64,000 bases of DNA from Mercurialis annua (GCF_937616625.2 NC_065575.1:8377501-8441500), one strand, 5' to 3'; shown: positions 31,876-43,740, counted from the stretch's first letter. Notes: generated by a model from the letters alone, not told the origin. A program made the numbers and translations.

Positions 31876-33917
31876 CTATAGTGCAAGGTATAGAAAAACT
31901 GGATCCTTCAACTTAGCCGGTAGATCATTCAAGATGATTGAGCTACACACTTCCGGAATGGGAACCGTTGCACCGCTATCCCAACTCCGTTTGTTGGTAA
32001 TGATGTCCTTCAAGAACTTGGCATATTGCGGCATCTCCCGGAGTGCATCCGCCAAACTAAGATTAATTTGCAATTTCTTGAAAATCTCAAGGAACTTATG
32101 AAATTTTTCATTTCCTTGAGCTTTCCTTAGCCGGCTTGGAAACGGGACCGGTGGCACAAACAGTGGTGGTGGTGGCGGCCTCACATAAGGCTCTTCAACC
32201 TCGATAACCACTTCCTCACATTCCCTTGGCAACTCTTGACTTGAACTTGCTATGTCAATTACCACTTGGGGCTCATCCTCAACAACTTGTTTCTTTCCAT
32301 TGGCTTTCTCAAGGTTTCTCCCGCTTCGGAGCTCTACCGCCTTAACATGCTCTCTAGGGTTGTTCTCCGTAGTAGATGGCAACCCTCCTGTCTTCCTTGA
32401 AGCGAAATGGCCATTTGAGAAATTTGAGTTTCCAAATGATGGATAGTAGAAGCTTGATTCTTCTCCCTTTGCTCCATTTTTTCTAGCTTCTCTAGTACCT
32501 TAGAAAGCACATTTCCCTCATCCGTATTCTTTTGTGGTTGGAATCCCGGAGGGTGTTGAGGTCTACCACCATAGTTGTTTCCTTGCCCTTGATGGTTATG
32601 ATAAGGGACTTGATTAGGACCTTGTTGTTGGGGCCTATTTCCTCCTTGGAAACTAGGACCCGCTTGTTGATTTGCTTGCACATTGCCTTGGCCCTCTTGA
32701 TTCCTCCATCCGAAGTTAGGATGGTTTCTCCACCCCGGATTATAGGTATTCGAGTAAGGATCATTCCCTTGGCGTTGACCTCCCACATAATTCACTTGTT
32801 CGCTCAACGCTTGACCCGTGGCATAGCACTCACTACTTCCATGATTGAAATCCCCACAATGCTCACAACCTACTTGGACATACGCAACCGGAGCATTCCG
32901 TGGAGCCACTTGCTTCTTCAAGGCATCAACTTGACTTTGCAAAGAGGCATTTATGGCTTTCATCGCTTCAAACTCCTTGGATTGGTCAAGTGTCATTAAT
33001 TCCTTTTGAGCCGGTGGTCTTCTCCTTTCCGAGGACCAAGTGCTACTAACCATAGCCAATTTTTCAATCAACTCATTAGCCTCATCAAGCGTCTTTTGCA
33101 TCAAAGAACCTCCCGCGGCCGAATCAATGGTAGATCTTGTAATCTCACCCAAGCCATTATAGAATATTTGAAGCACATGCTCCCTTACAAGTTGATGATG
33201 AGGTACGTGCCTTTGGAGATCCTTGAACCTCTCCCAAGTTTCATAGAGAGATTCCCCCTCATATTGGTAATAATCAATGATGTCCTTTGTCAACTTTGCG
33301 GTTCTCCCCATCGGAAAGTACTTGTGAAGGAAAGCTTGAGCAAGATCCCGCCAATTGTGGATTGATGCATTAGGTAATGACCGAAGCCACAAGCTAGCCT
33401 TATCTCTTAGTGAGAATGGAAACATCCGAAGCTTGATTTGATCGGCGGTGACATTATGGAGCTTGAATGTGTCCAACACTCCCAAGAACTTGGCTATGTG
33501 TTCATTCGGATCCTCACTTGGTAACCCAAAGAATTGGCACCGATTCTATAGGAGTTGAATCGTGCTAGGCTTGATTTCAAAAGTAGCCGCGGTGACCGGT
33601 CTTGCAAAGCACCCATAGGTGGCGTTATCCACATCCGGGAGGAAGAAATCCCCCAAAGTTTGTCTTTGTGCTTGATGGACTTGAACTTGAGGGTGATTGT
33701 CCCCTTGTTGCTCTTGCCGATTTCTCTCATCGAGTGGAGGAGGCGGATGTTGCCTCACTCCATCGTCTCGAGGGTGATATTGCTCCTCCTCATAATTATC
33801 TTCCCCATGTTCCACGATAACGGGTCTACGATTCTCCCTTCTCACACTTCTTTCAAATCTTCCGAGATTGTCTTGGAATGGTTCTAGCGGAAGATTGGCC
33901 CTTCGTGTATTGTGCAT
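31876..33917 (-). pseudogene. Athila-like gag, one nonsense codon and one frameshift
   Basis: N-terminal part 33917-33546 (MHNTRRANLPLEPFQ to FEIKPSTIQLL) ends at a TAG that lies in frame with the following segment 33485-32334 (MFPFSLRDKASLWLRSLP, WERFKDLQRHVPHH), the retrotrans_gag capsid domain. A Gln/Asn/Gly-rich stretch with one CEHCGDFNHGSSEC zinc-knuckle-like motif follows. The last piece (32382-31876, VKAVELRSGRNLEK) is in another frame. Gag would form virus-like particles around the element RNA. Confidence 0.85.
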
Positions 33918-34068
33918 ACACTATAGTCGATCTCCTACACAAACAACAAAAAACAAACCACGCGTAAATCTGGAAAGAAGCAAAAACAACAAAAGTGATA
34001 AAAACAAAAAATAGAGCTCACTCGACCGAACAATAACTAATTTCAATCAATCAATAAACACTCGTCAC

Positions 34069-34085
34069 TCCCCGGCAACGGCGCC
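34069..34085 (-). other. Primer binding site, tRNA-Asp type
   Basis: Minus strand TGGCGCCGTTGCCGGGG, complementary to the 3' end of plant tRNA-Asp, the usual Athila/Tat primer. It marks the 5' internal edge, and the next base outward already belongs to the duplicated block. Confidence 0.9.
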
Positions 34086-34262
34086 AAAAAATAAATTTAA
34101 ACAAAAAAGGAACCGCTCAATTAAGAGGATACGTAAACAAGATTTATACATTAATTGTCAAATATTGATGTACACATCTACGCAAGCAAGGACCATAAAC
34201 CTAATAAATACAAACAACTCACCAACTCAGCAAGCATGGACCACAACCCTTATTATTACATA

Positions 34263-34544
34263 CTCCCTCTGTCCCAAATTGATAGGCAGTTTAGGACGAA
34301 TACGGGTATTTAGAAATTTAGGTTTTCTAGATAAAATGAGTTAATATATAAAAAAATATCATACATGCCCTCATTTAATATAGTGACAACTTTTGTCTTT
34401 TGGTGATTGTTGTTGTCTTTTCATGATATTCCCTATAATTAATGAGAATATATTTGACAATAATTTAGTAAGATTAATATCTAGTGTCTATAATTTGAGA
34501 CAAAAAATAATTGAAATAGTGCTATCAATTTGGGACGGAGGGAG
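34263..34544. mobile_element. Stowaway MITE (within duplicated block, copy 2)
   Basis: Inverted ends CTCCCTCTGTCCC / GGGACGGAGGGAG flanked by TA. The right terminus is better preserved here than in copy 1, showing that the two blocks have mutated since duplication. Confidence 0.87.
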
Positions 34545-34928
34545 TATATCTCAGGAATGGAAAGACAAATTTTGATGAACAGACTGCCAAAAATGGACAA
34601 ATAGTAGCCTAAAATTAGACTAATGTAAATAAAAGAGCATATGTAAACGAGCATATGGATAAAAGAGCAAATGTAAACAAGATTTGTATATTTTGATGAA
34701 CATACTCCCAAGAATGGACAAACCGTAGCCTAAAATATCAAGACAAATTGACCACCAAACACCACTAACATCATCTAAAATGCACCCCAATTTAACTAGC
34801 AAAATAAACATGTCAAATTACACTAATTTTTTTTTAATTTCTCATTTACATCAATCAGAGTGCGTAAATCACATAACCAATAAAAGCATGGAACCCAACT
34901 CTTAAATCATTTAACCAGCAATACCCAA

Positions 34929-35299
34929 TGATGTAGCGGAAGTCACAACAAAGAACAAGATACTTTAAAAGCTGTTGATAATCAAATTGTGCCAGCAATT
35001 AACTTATAAAACCTATTGATTCAAATAAAAAAATACTAGGCAATAGGCATCAAATAATCGTTGATTCAAAGAATACCGAAATTTGAGAAATAACAAATTA
35101 ATTCTCAAAACATCAAAAACTGCTGTTTAACAACTCATAAGGTTGTTTAAATACTAAGACAAAATAAAAACCCTAAACTGGGTATAAAACGAAATAAACT
35201 AAAAAGCCTCAAAAACTGCCGAAATCACAAAAATGCCATTACGCCACTTTGCGCTCCATTTTCTCCATGAACTCAAAATCTGCCTCCGCAACCGCATCA
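34929..35299 (-). repeat. Left (3') LTR of the gypsy element
   Basis: Identical in length to the right LTR. The pol reading frame runs into it and stops at 35239, so the last roughly 20 codons (…DFEFMEKMERKVA) are LTR-encoded. Confidence 0.9.
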
Positions 35300-36929
35300 T
35301 TCCCGCCAGGGTATAAAAAATTCGACCTCGAATTTGCAGTAGCCTCATCATCAGAAGAATCACCATGAAAAGGAATCAAATGCTTGACATTGAACACATC
35401 AGCCGTTCGGATATGGATAGGCAATTTCAAACGGTAAGCATTGGAGTTGATTTTCTCGATGATCTCCAATGGTCCAATCTTCTTGGCAGACAGCTTGTTG
35501 CAGTCTCCAACCGAAAACCGCTCGCTAGTCAGAACAGCCCACACATAATCGCCTACATCGTACTCAACAAAACGTCGCTTTCCATCTGCAGCTTGTTTGT
35601 ATTGTGAGTTAGCCTGTAATAAGTTATCATGAACCGCCCGATGAACTTCCTGCAAGCCATTCACAAAATCCTCTGCTTTCGACTGCACCTTGACATTGCT
35701 CGGCAATGGCATAAGACCCAACAGACCTTTGGGGGCGATCGAATACACCACCTGAAAAGGACTGAACCCAGTACTCCTATTGACCGCATGGTTGTGAGCA
35801 AACTCTGCCTGGCACAATTTCTGATCCCAGCTCTTCACATGAGTGCCAACCAAACACCGCAGCAAATTGCCTAACGACCGATTCACAACTTCAAATTGAC
35901 CATCAGTTTGAGGGTGGTAGGCACTACTGAAATTCAGCTGCGTGTTCACCATCTTCCACAAGCTGCGCCAAAAATGACTGAGGAACCGAGTATCTCTGTC
36001 CGAAACAATAGACGTGGGCCGCCCATGAAGACGGTACACCTCTCGAAAGAATAATTGCGCCACTGAAACAACATCTGTCGTTTTCTTGCAAGGAATAAAG
36101 TGGACCATTTTAGAAAAACGATCAACAACAATATAGATAGAATCATACCCTCGCTGAGTACGCGGCAATCCCAACACAAAATCCATGCTAACATCCGCCC
36201 ACGGCTGTGATGGCACTGGAAGCGGCATGTACAAACCCGTATTAGTTGCCGCTCCTTTCGAAACTTGGCAAACACGACATCTCTACACGTACTTCTCCAC
36301 CTCTTTTCGAATGGTAGGCCAAAAGTAAGATGAATGAACCAGATGCAAGGTCCTGTCACGCCCAACATGCCCCTCTCCATTCAGCTCTCAAATAATATGC
36401 ATTCGCAAACTGCTCTCCGGAATGCACAGCTGGTTCCCTTTAAACAGAAATCCGTCATGCAACAAAAACTCTGTCTGCTCTCCTGCTCCCACTTTCCTCA
36501 TAACCACAGAAAAATAAGGATCAGTCTCAAACAAATCAGTAAACGAGTCTAAACCGGGTACCTCAACACGTAAAGAAACCAAGAAGTTACTGCGACGACT
36601 CAATGCATCCGCCACCCGGTTTGTAACCCCCGCCTTATGCTTGACCACAAAAGTAAATCGCTGTAGATAAGCCACCCAAGTAGCATGACGTGGTGACACT
36701 TTATCCTGGCGATGCAAATACTTCAACGCCTCATGGTCAGTGTACAGAACAAACTCCTTGTGGTACAAGTAATGCCGCCAATGCTTGACCGCTTGCACCA
36801 CTGCGTAAAATTCCACATCATATGTACTGCAGTTCAGCTTTGCTCCATTCAGTTTCTCACTGAAATATGCCACTGGTCGACTGTTTTGACTCATAACAGC
36901 CCCAATCCCCAACTTCGAAGCGTCACTAT
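35239..36929 (-). pseudogene. Gypsy RNase H and integrase, two nonsense codons
   Basis: Minus strand from the solo LTR edge: SDASKLGIGAVMSQNSRPVA and LYTDHEALKYLH (RNase H), then GEGHVGRDRTLHLVH and RCRVCQVSKG (integrase zinc region), DVSMDFVLGLPRT, IVSDRDTRFLSHFW and DGQFEVVNRSLGN (D,D,E core), VGDYVWAVLTSERF and a C-terminus without a clear chromodomain. In-frame stops occur near 36388 (after MHII) and near 36284 (before RCRVC). The open frame resumes at 36234 and stops at 35239. Confidence 0.88.
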
Positions 36930-38456
36930 TGTTGAGCAAAAACCCAACTCGTAATACTCGGTAAATACGAGATCGAACCCACAAGGAGTGAATTAGGAGC
37001 AATTGATGAGAATGAATTTTAGTTATGATTCAATTCGTTTAGCGAAACACAAATGGTGTAATAGATCAAACAAGATTAACAACTAAATAGGCAATAATCA
37101 ACTAAACAATTAAACTAACAATTTAAGCAACTATAATAATAACGAGTTTAATCAATAAGTAAAAGGTGTCTAGGGGTTGGACTTATTCCTAGGTCATGCA
37201 TTCATAGTAATGGATGAATCGGTATCTAGCAAGGGCCGAGTTGTGCCTAACGCACCGTTCCCGCTCTCTCGAGCCTCTAAGAACGACAAAATCAATAATC
37301 AAGTAATCAATTAATGCCTAACTCACTCTCGTGATACTAAACAAAACCAATTACCCAACATCAATTAATCAACAAACTCAAGGTCACCTAAATCCTAACC
37401 CACTCTCGTGGTATTACAATCTAGGCTTCTAATTTCAAAGTCTATTCACCTAACCATTTCTCAATGAATCAAGCAAACACTAAATCATGCATTAGATAGC
37501 TAAGCTAACACAAGCATTAGAAACTAGAATTAGAACAAGCATTTAACCAATCAAACATACCAATTAACACAACATGAAGGAAATCATCTCAACCCCCAAA
37601 CATGGGGGATTAGCTACACATACTAAGAGCTAAATTAACAAAATCATAAATGGAAGACATGGTTAAAGAGTACTTACAATAAGATGAAAAACCCACAAAT
37701 AAGAGTTGCAATAGAAAATAAAACGTGTTCATTCAATAAAGCTTCAAAGATCTCAACAATGGTGGAAATATAAAAAGCTGGAAATTCTATTGAAGAAGAA
37801 GACTAAAACCTAGGGATTTATAAAATTAGGAGAAAATTCAAAAGTACACAAATAGAATAAAGTCTAGGGAAATCTTCTTAACCTAAAATAAAGATAAGGA
37901 TGTTTTTATAGTAACTACAAAAGAGGGAAAAAGAAAAACATTTATTACACATGTGTTGGGCCCAAAATGGCAAATTAATCAAGCCTTGTTGCACTTTTAA
38001 ATCAGAATTCCCCTCTTCAGCAAGTCCAAGCTCGAATCGAGACACATATCATACTTTGGTGTCTTGGTTCGAGACACCCTTTGCTCTGCAGAACCGCGAT
38101 CTTCGAAACTTCATAACTTGGTGTAGAAATGTCCGATTGAGTCGATTCTTGGACCGTTGGAAAGCTTAGGACGTTTACTTTAACTTTCATGAAGAACACA
38201 AATTCATTTGAAGCTTCTAACTAGTCAAAATTGGTCAAATAGTGCATGGGGGTCAGCTTTTCAGATTTGCAAATGAGCTTCCGCATCTCTTTTGTCGTCT
38301 TTTCCAACTTTTGCACCAAAATGCTTCCGCAATGCTCTTAAGTACCTGAAATACTAAAACACGTAATAAGGCATTCGGAATACCATAAAACCGTGATAAA
38401 ACATAATAAAAGCATGCGGAAATGGCACCCTTGATAGGAGTAAAATACTCATATCA
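36930..38456 (-). mobile_element. Solo LTR (1527 bp) of the Athila-like family inserted in gypsy pol
   Basis: On the plus strand TGTTGAGCAAAAACCC...ATACTCATATCA; on the minus strand it begins TGATATGAGTATTTTACTCC, the same edge as the 24573-24609 remnant. Flanks ACTAT (36925-36929) and ATTAT (38457-38461) match at 4 of 5. Removing it and one flank copy rejoins the gypsy frame between QPFELH and SDASKLG. No pol or primer site is inside, so it is a solo LTR formed by LTR-LTR recombination. Confidence 0.85.
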
Positions 38457-40724
38457 ATTATGCAGCTCAAATGGTTGTGAAAAATCTGGCAGCACTAGAA
38501 TAAGAACAGTCGTCAACCGCAGCTTAATCTGCTGAAATGCTGCCTCGGCCTCCGATGTCCACTCAAACTTTACACCTTTCATATAGTTGGTTACAGGAGC
38601 AATAATACTGCTGAAATGAGGTATGAACCGCCTATAGAAAGATGTCAATCCATGAAAACTCCGAACTTCAGTAATGGTACTCGGTTGAGGCCAGTGTTTC
38701 ACCACCTGAATTTTCGAATCATCCACCTGCAGTCCCTCCTCAGACACGATATATCCCAGAAATAACACTTTTCGAGTCAGAAAAGCGCACTTCTTTTTGG
38801 CAGCGAATAGGCTGTCCCTGCGAAGCACACATAAAACCTCTCGCAAGTGCTGAAGATGCACTTCGAGATTAGTACTGTATATCAAAATATCATCAAAATA
38901 CACAACAACAAATTTACCGATAAAAGGTCTCAAAGCTTGGTTCATCACACACATAAACGTACTCGGTGCGTTTGATAACCCAAACGGCATCACCAACCAC
39001 TCATACAGCCCCTCACGGGTTTTGAAAGCCGTTTTCCACTCGTCCCCAACTCTGATGCGAATTTGATGGTATCCGCTCTTCAAATCCAGCTTGGTAAACA
39101 CCGTCGCCCCACTGATCTGATCAAGTAAATCATCCAGTCGTGGGATAGGAAAACGGTACCTGACTGTGATTTTATTAATTGCTCGACTGTCCACACACAT
39201 TCGAAAAGTCCAATCCTTCTTAGGTGTTAGAAGGGCTAGTACTGCACATGGGCTCATACTCTCACGCACATGTCCCTTAGCAATCAAATCCTCCACCTGC
39301 CGCCGCAACTCCTCATGTTCCGTAAGACTCATCCTGTAGTGAGGTCTGTTAGGCAAGGCTGCCCCCGGTTCCAGATCAATGTGATGTTGAATATCACGCA
39401 ATGGCGGCAAAGCGGATGGTAAATCATCCGGAAACACATCTGCAAATTCAGCCAAAAGCGGTGCGACTTCTTCTGGTACCGCAGATTCGTCGACTGTTTC
39501 TTTCCCAATCAACACATACACAATTTCTGCAGTCTGCAGCTCCTCCTCAAATTTTACCAGGGACAACAAGTTAGTGCTACGCTCCACTGGTTTTGCTGTC
39601 TCTACACCACGACTGGGCTGTAACACAATTATAACACTCTCGAACACAAAACTATAAGTATTATTTCGCCCATCATGCATGACCTTTCGATCGAATTGCC
39701 AAGGTCTCCCCAACAACAAATGACACGCATCCATGGCAACCACATCACACCAAACAGAATCTTTATATCGTGCACCAACAGAAAAAAGCACTAAAGCACG
39801 TAATGTTACACTAACCTCACCACCTTTTTTCAGCCATGCCAGTTTATACGGTTTGGGGTGTTTCTCTGTCTGAATGCCCAATTTTTGGACTGCCTCTGCT
39901 GAGATGATATTCTCACAATTGCCTGCATCAATCACAAAACGACAAACCTTCCCCAAAATAGTGCAGGTTGACTGAAAAATATTGCTCTGCAACCAATTTT
40001 CATCTGCTGCCTTGGGTGTCAAACAAGCCCGTCGCACAACCAGCGCAACCCCAGTATCTCCACAGACCACCTCCTCCTCGAGACCCTCGCCACTGTCATA
40101 AACTGGGTCACCAATCATGTCGAATTCCTCATCGTCAAAATCATTAGTATCCGCAAAAAATGTTTTCTTAGCAGTGGTCTTTCGACAGTCAGCCTGCCTA
40201 TGACCCATCTCAGTACAACCAAAACAGCGAATATTACTACTACCAGCAGCTCTAGGAAACTGATTAAAATTGTTCGGACCTCTACTGACGGCACCACCTG
40301 CTGTTTTGTTCTCCACTCCACAACTGCCACTGCCAGAGGCACCTGCTGTCAATGAATTGCTAAAACTGCTTGTGCGCCTGCTCTGCTTCTCAATCTGCAA
40401 CGCCTTTTGATGAGCGGCTGAAAGCGACACCGGATCAAACAGATTGATCGTGTCTTGAATTGAGACCCGCAACCCACCAATATACCTCGCAACCAACTGA
40501 TCTTCAGTCTCTTGTATCTCATTCTGAGCAACCAATTGGAAAAATTTTGTGGTATAGTCGTCCATAGATTTGCTTCCCTGCCTCAAATTTTGCAATTTCT
40601 GGTACATTAATCGCTGAAAATTATAAGGCAGAAACTCAGTTTTCAAGTGCTTCTTCATCTTTCCTACGTGTCGATCTTGGGTTTTCCCAGTCGGCTGCGC
40701 GTCAATTTCAACTGCTGCCACCAC
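38454..40724 (-). pseudogene. Gypsy gag C-terminus, protease and reverse transcriptase
   Basis: Open frame of about 750 codons. Capsid end (EFLPYNFQRLMYQKLQNLRQ), zinc knuckle IRCFGCTEMGHRQADC (C-x2-C-x4-H-x4-C), a retropepsin-like FVIDAGNCENIISAE, and RT with CVDSRAINKITVRYRFPIPR, MPFGLSNAPSTFM and VVYFDDILIYS (catalytic FDD). It ends PDFSQPFELHN where the solo LTR interrupts. The upstream gag is in a different frame. Confidence 0.88.
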
Positions 40725-41104
40725 GCCGTTGCCCTATCACGAAATCTGGTTGCCACTAAGGGTACACGTTTGTCAGCCGGTACATCCTTGAATTCCAAAA
40801 TCTCATCTACCGTGGCTAGCCAATCAAGGAATTCTTCAGATTTGAGCCCCCCATAAAATTCAGGTTTTTCAGTCTGCATCCCGCTCTCCCAACGTCGTCG
40901 ATCATCATCAACGCGCCCTCTCTGCCGTCGTTGTGGAGCCTCCTCATAATACTGATCATCTTCCTCATCGCCAAACACAGGAAATTCTGCTCGTGGCAAG
41001 TGTTGGCCTCCGTTAGGTGGTTGGTTAGCCCTGTTTTGGTTAGCCAACAACGCACCCATCTGTTCCGTCATCTGTTCCATCATTCGATCCATCCGTTCTT
41101 CCAT
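40664..41104 (-). pseudogene. Gypsy gag N-terminus
   Basis: Starts MEERMDRMMEQMTEQMGALL and contains KPEFYGGLKSEEFLDWLATV and WWQQLKLTRSRLGKPKI, a retrotrans_gag start. It stops by frameshift around 40690, where the next frame (38454-40724) carries on. Confidence 0.8.
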
Positions 41105-41234
41105 TCGTTGGTCAATTTCATCTAGTCGCTGCTCGACCTAACGAATATGGTCGCGTTCGTAAACCTCCTCCACACGTTGATTTCTCCTTGCCGGCATGAT
41201 TCAATCCAGAAACGAACTGAGCTTTGATACCAAC

Positions 41235-41605
41235 TGATGTAGCAGAAGTCACAACAAAGAACAAGATACTTTAAAAGCTGTTGATAATCAAATTATGCCA
41301 GCAATTAACTTCTAAAACCTATTGATTCAAATAAAAGAATACTAGGCAATAGGCATCAAATAATCGTTGATTCAAAGAATACCGAAATTTGGGAAATAAC
41401 AAATTAATTCTCAAAACATCAAAAACTGTCGTTCAGCAACTCATAAGGTTGTTTAAATACTAAGACAAAATAAAAACCCTAAACTGGGTATAAAATGAAA
41501 TAAACTAAAAAGTCTCAAAAACTGCTGAAATCACAAAAATGCCATTACGCCACTTTGCGCTCCATTTTTTCCATGAACTCAAAATCTGTCTCTGCAACTG
41601 CATCA
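41235..41605 (-). repeat. Right (5') LTR of the gypsy element
   Basis: 371 bp, TGATGTAGCAGAAG...GCATCA; bounded inside by the Met-type primer site and outside by CCCAA. Confidence 0.9.
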
Positions 41606-41610
41606 CCCAA

Positions 41611-42591
41611 TAAACAAAAATTGAGAAAAAAGACAGAAAATTAGGAAAGAAGAACAATGTTTGAATGTTTCGGAAGAAACAGCCTAATCCTTAATTTTTT
41701 TCAAGAACACAATATTGGAAATCCGCCACTTTTTCTTCTAGAAAATGAGAGGCACGTTATCAACAACGATGATTGAGGAGTTGTAGTTGATGTTGCGAAA
41801 ATCGAACCGGTATGATAGATTAAAAATGTAACTATTAGGGAGTAAGAATTTCTTTCTAATTAGAAACTCTAAGCTTTTAATTTGGAAATAATTAAAATTG
41901 TTTTTGTGTTAAGATGGGTAGGTGGAACATTAATTGCCACGTAACTAATGACAACGGTCATCAACAGAACCCACGTAGGATTAGTCAACTTAGAAAGCTG
42001 AGGCTAACAGAGTTAAGTTAAAGGGCTTGGGTGTTCTTTTTTCATAAGATTAGTGGCATGATTGAACCTTCTGGGAGGTTAGGGGCTCAGTTAATCTAAG
42101 TGGAAAACGATAGGGGCTTGGATGACCTTTTTCCCTTTATTTTAAGTTGAGCGTAATATAGGCTCCAAGAAAGTGTCCACACTTGTTGGTCAAATTGATT
42201 AATATATGCCTACTGTTCACATCACTTCCCATCTTTTTCTTTTCTTGGGAAAATTCAATAATTCAAGATTATTAATTAACACTGACAATTTCTTTATTAT
42301 ATTTACACTAACGCAAGTAAAATTAAACAAAGAAAGAGTTGAATGCGGGGATGGGATAATTTAAACAAATAAAAAGACAACTAAAGATAAACGAAGGACT
42401 GACGGTTCGGTTAGAAGGAGAGTTGTATTACCAGTTCCGCCTTTGCATATTTATATTCTATGATTCAACAATCAGACACGTAAACAATATTTATATTAAT
42501 CTCATTAGTCAAAACTTAGTTTTATCAAACACCAATTATCCATCTCTTTAACCAATAATTCACAAATTCATTTCTCTAATCAATTTCTGAA
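41611..42591 (+). promoter_or_regulatory. Upstream region of LRK10L gene 2
   Basis: About 980 bp of host sequence between the gypsy element and the gene 2 ATG. No element boundary, ORF or clear TATA box is supported. Assigned as promoter region by position only. Confidence 0.35.
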
Positions 42592-43393
42592 ATGAACATA
42601 TTTCCTCTCCAATCTCAATTTATCTCCTTCTTGTTCACTCTCCTCTCACTTTCATTCTTATCAAAATATGGTTACAGTGACAATGAAGAACTATACTATT
42701 CCAACTGTGCCCCTTTTAGCTGCGGAAACACAACAAATTTCAGCTACCCTTTTTGGGGACATGCCCAACCTGAGTATTGTGGGTTACCAGGTTTCAGAAT
42801 TGATTGCAATAAAGGCTCAGCGACATTAGAGATCATGTCCTTGAAGTATAACATCATCGAAATCGATCCTGATCGTCAAATCCTCAGGATCGCCAGACTC
42901 GATCTAACGGATAATATTTGTCCTACAGGTCAACCCTTAAACACCACCTTGGATGTTACTCTCTTCAGGTATACTTCAAATGACGAAAATGCCACTCTGT
43001 TATACAATTGCGACTTCTCATCAGAATCACAGCTTCGTAACGAATTCGATTGCAGCATAAATAATGTTCGTCGAAAAGGGTACTTGACATGGCCGTCGAT
43101 TAGTACTAGTGAGTTTGCGATTGGTTGTAATGTTAGCGTTTCGGTTCCGGTCCTGGAGAGAGCAGTTGAGGGATTTTTGCAACAGAAAATGACAGTTAGC
43201 CAAGTTTTAAGTGAAGGATTTGAGATTTGGTGGATTAGTGATCAAGTCAAGTGCAGAGAGTGTTTAATGTCAGATGGGAGATGTGGGAATAATTTGACGA
43301 CGAATGGATTCAGTTGTTTATGCCGTGATCGGCCTTACGACCGGACATGTTTGATGGATCCGGCAGCAAAACCGTCTACTGAAAATAATTCAG
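42592..43393 (+). CDS. LRK10L gene 2, exon 1 only: ectodomain
   Basis: 267 codons plus one base, phase 1, ending at donor GTATGT (43394). Signal peptide about residues 1-28 (FISFLFTLLSLSFL). GUB_WAK_bind from CAPFSCGNTTNFSYPFWG through EYCGLPGFRIDC; WAK_assoc ends with VKCRECLMSDGRCG and FSCLCRDRPYDRTC. Intact with no stop. No linker or kinase exon was found before gene 3 at 50226, so this is an orphan ectodomain: its downstream exons were lost, or it splices past gene 3 exon 1 to a shared kinase, which the common phase 1 would allow. Confidence 0.88.
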
Positions 43394-43740
43394 GTATGTA
43401 ATTTATCTTTAGTTTAATCACTCAAAAATATCCCACCTTTTCAATTTTTTTTATGGCCTTCCTTTCAAAAAATTTAATTTTAGCCAATTTTTTAATTTTT
43501 ACTTTCAATTATAGCCACTAGTCCAAATTAAGGTGGAAAAAAAATTCAAATCCGTCGCCAAACGGTGAATTTGGTCACTAATGGGACAACCAAAAACGAC
43601 GATTGCCCCACCTTTTAGCGATGGATTAATAAGTCGCTAGAAAGTGAAAATCCATCGCTGGTTTTTGGCTACGAAAATTCGTCGCTAACGGAGGGAGTCA
43701 GTAAACAGAATCACCCAGGTATCTGCCCTATTATATTTTT
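43394..43740. other. Start of gene 2 intron; decayed GCGACGG-containing sequence
   Basis: Contains AATCCGTCGCCAAACGG, TTTTAGCGATGGATTAATAAG and AATTCGTCGCTAACGG, diverged relatives of the CACTA-type hairpin repeats at 7418-9185. No bounded element. Confidence 0.45.

Larger units (their letters stand above)
24573..34084 (-). mobile_element. Athila-like Ty3/gypsy element lacking nearly all LTR sequence
   Basis: Minus-strand order: primer binding site (34069-34085), gag, protease, reverse transcriptase, RNase H, integrase, then an additional Athila-type ORF, a 1.7-kb 3' region, a polypurine tract and only 37 bp of LTR (24573-24609, reading TGATAGGAGTATTTTACTCC from the inner edge). The primer site complements the 3' end of tRNA-Asp, as in Athila/Tat elements. 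There is no LTR at the 5' end: sequence passes from the primer site straight into duplicated host flank. All ORFs are broken. Confidence 0.88.
34085..35434. repeat. Duplicated block, copy 2
   Basis: Second copy of 23224-24572. Here it continues without a break into the intact-bounded gypsy element (34929-41605), so this copy keeps the ancestral right-hand context. It includes the Stowaway MITE at 34263-34544. Confidence 0.9.
34929..41605 (-). mobile_element. Ty3/gypsy element (chromovirus-like), complete ends, interrupted pol
   Basis: Two 371-bp LTRs (34929-35299 and 41235-41605; TGATG...CATCA) with a perfect 5-bp target duplication CCCAA (34924-34928 and 41606-41610). Minus-strand order gag, protease, RT, RNase H, integrase. 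The primer site next to the right LTR (minus TTGGTATCAAAGC, about 41222-41234) is of initiator-Met type. The LTRs differ at a modest number of sites, and coding regions carry a frameshift and stops, so it is not recent. The solo LTR at 36930-38456 sits between RT and RNase H. Confidence 0.92.

Noticed and set aside
23224..34084. The 1.35-kb repeats as genuine LTRs of the Athila-like element
   Set aside because: They contain a complete LTR and interior of another gypsy element. The right copy is continuous with that element's full sequence and its CCCAA duplication, and the left copy joins true Athila LTR sequence only through a 37-bp remnant.
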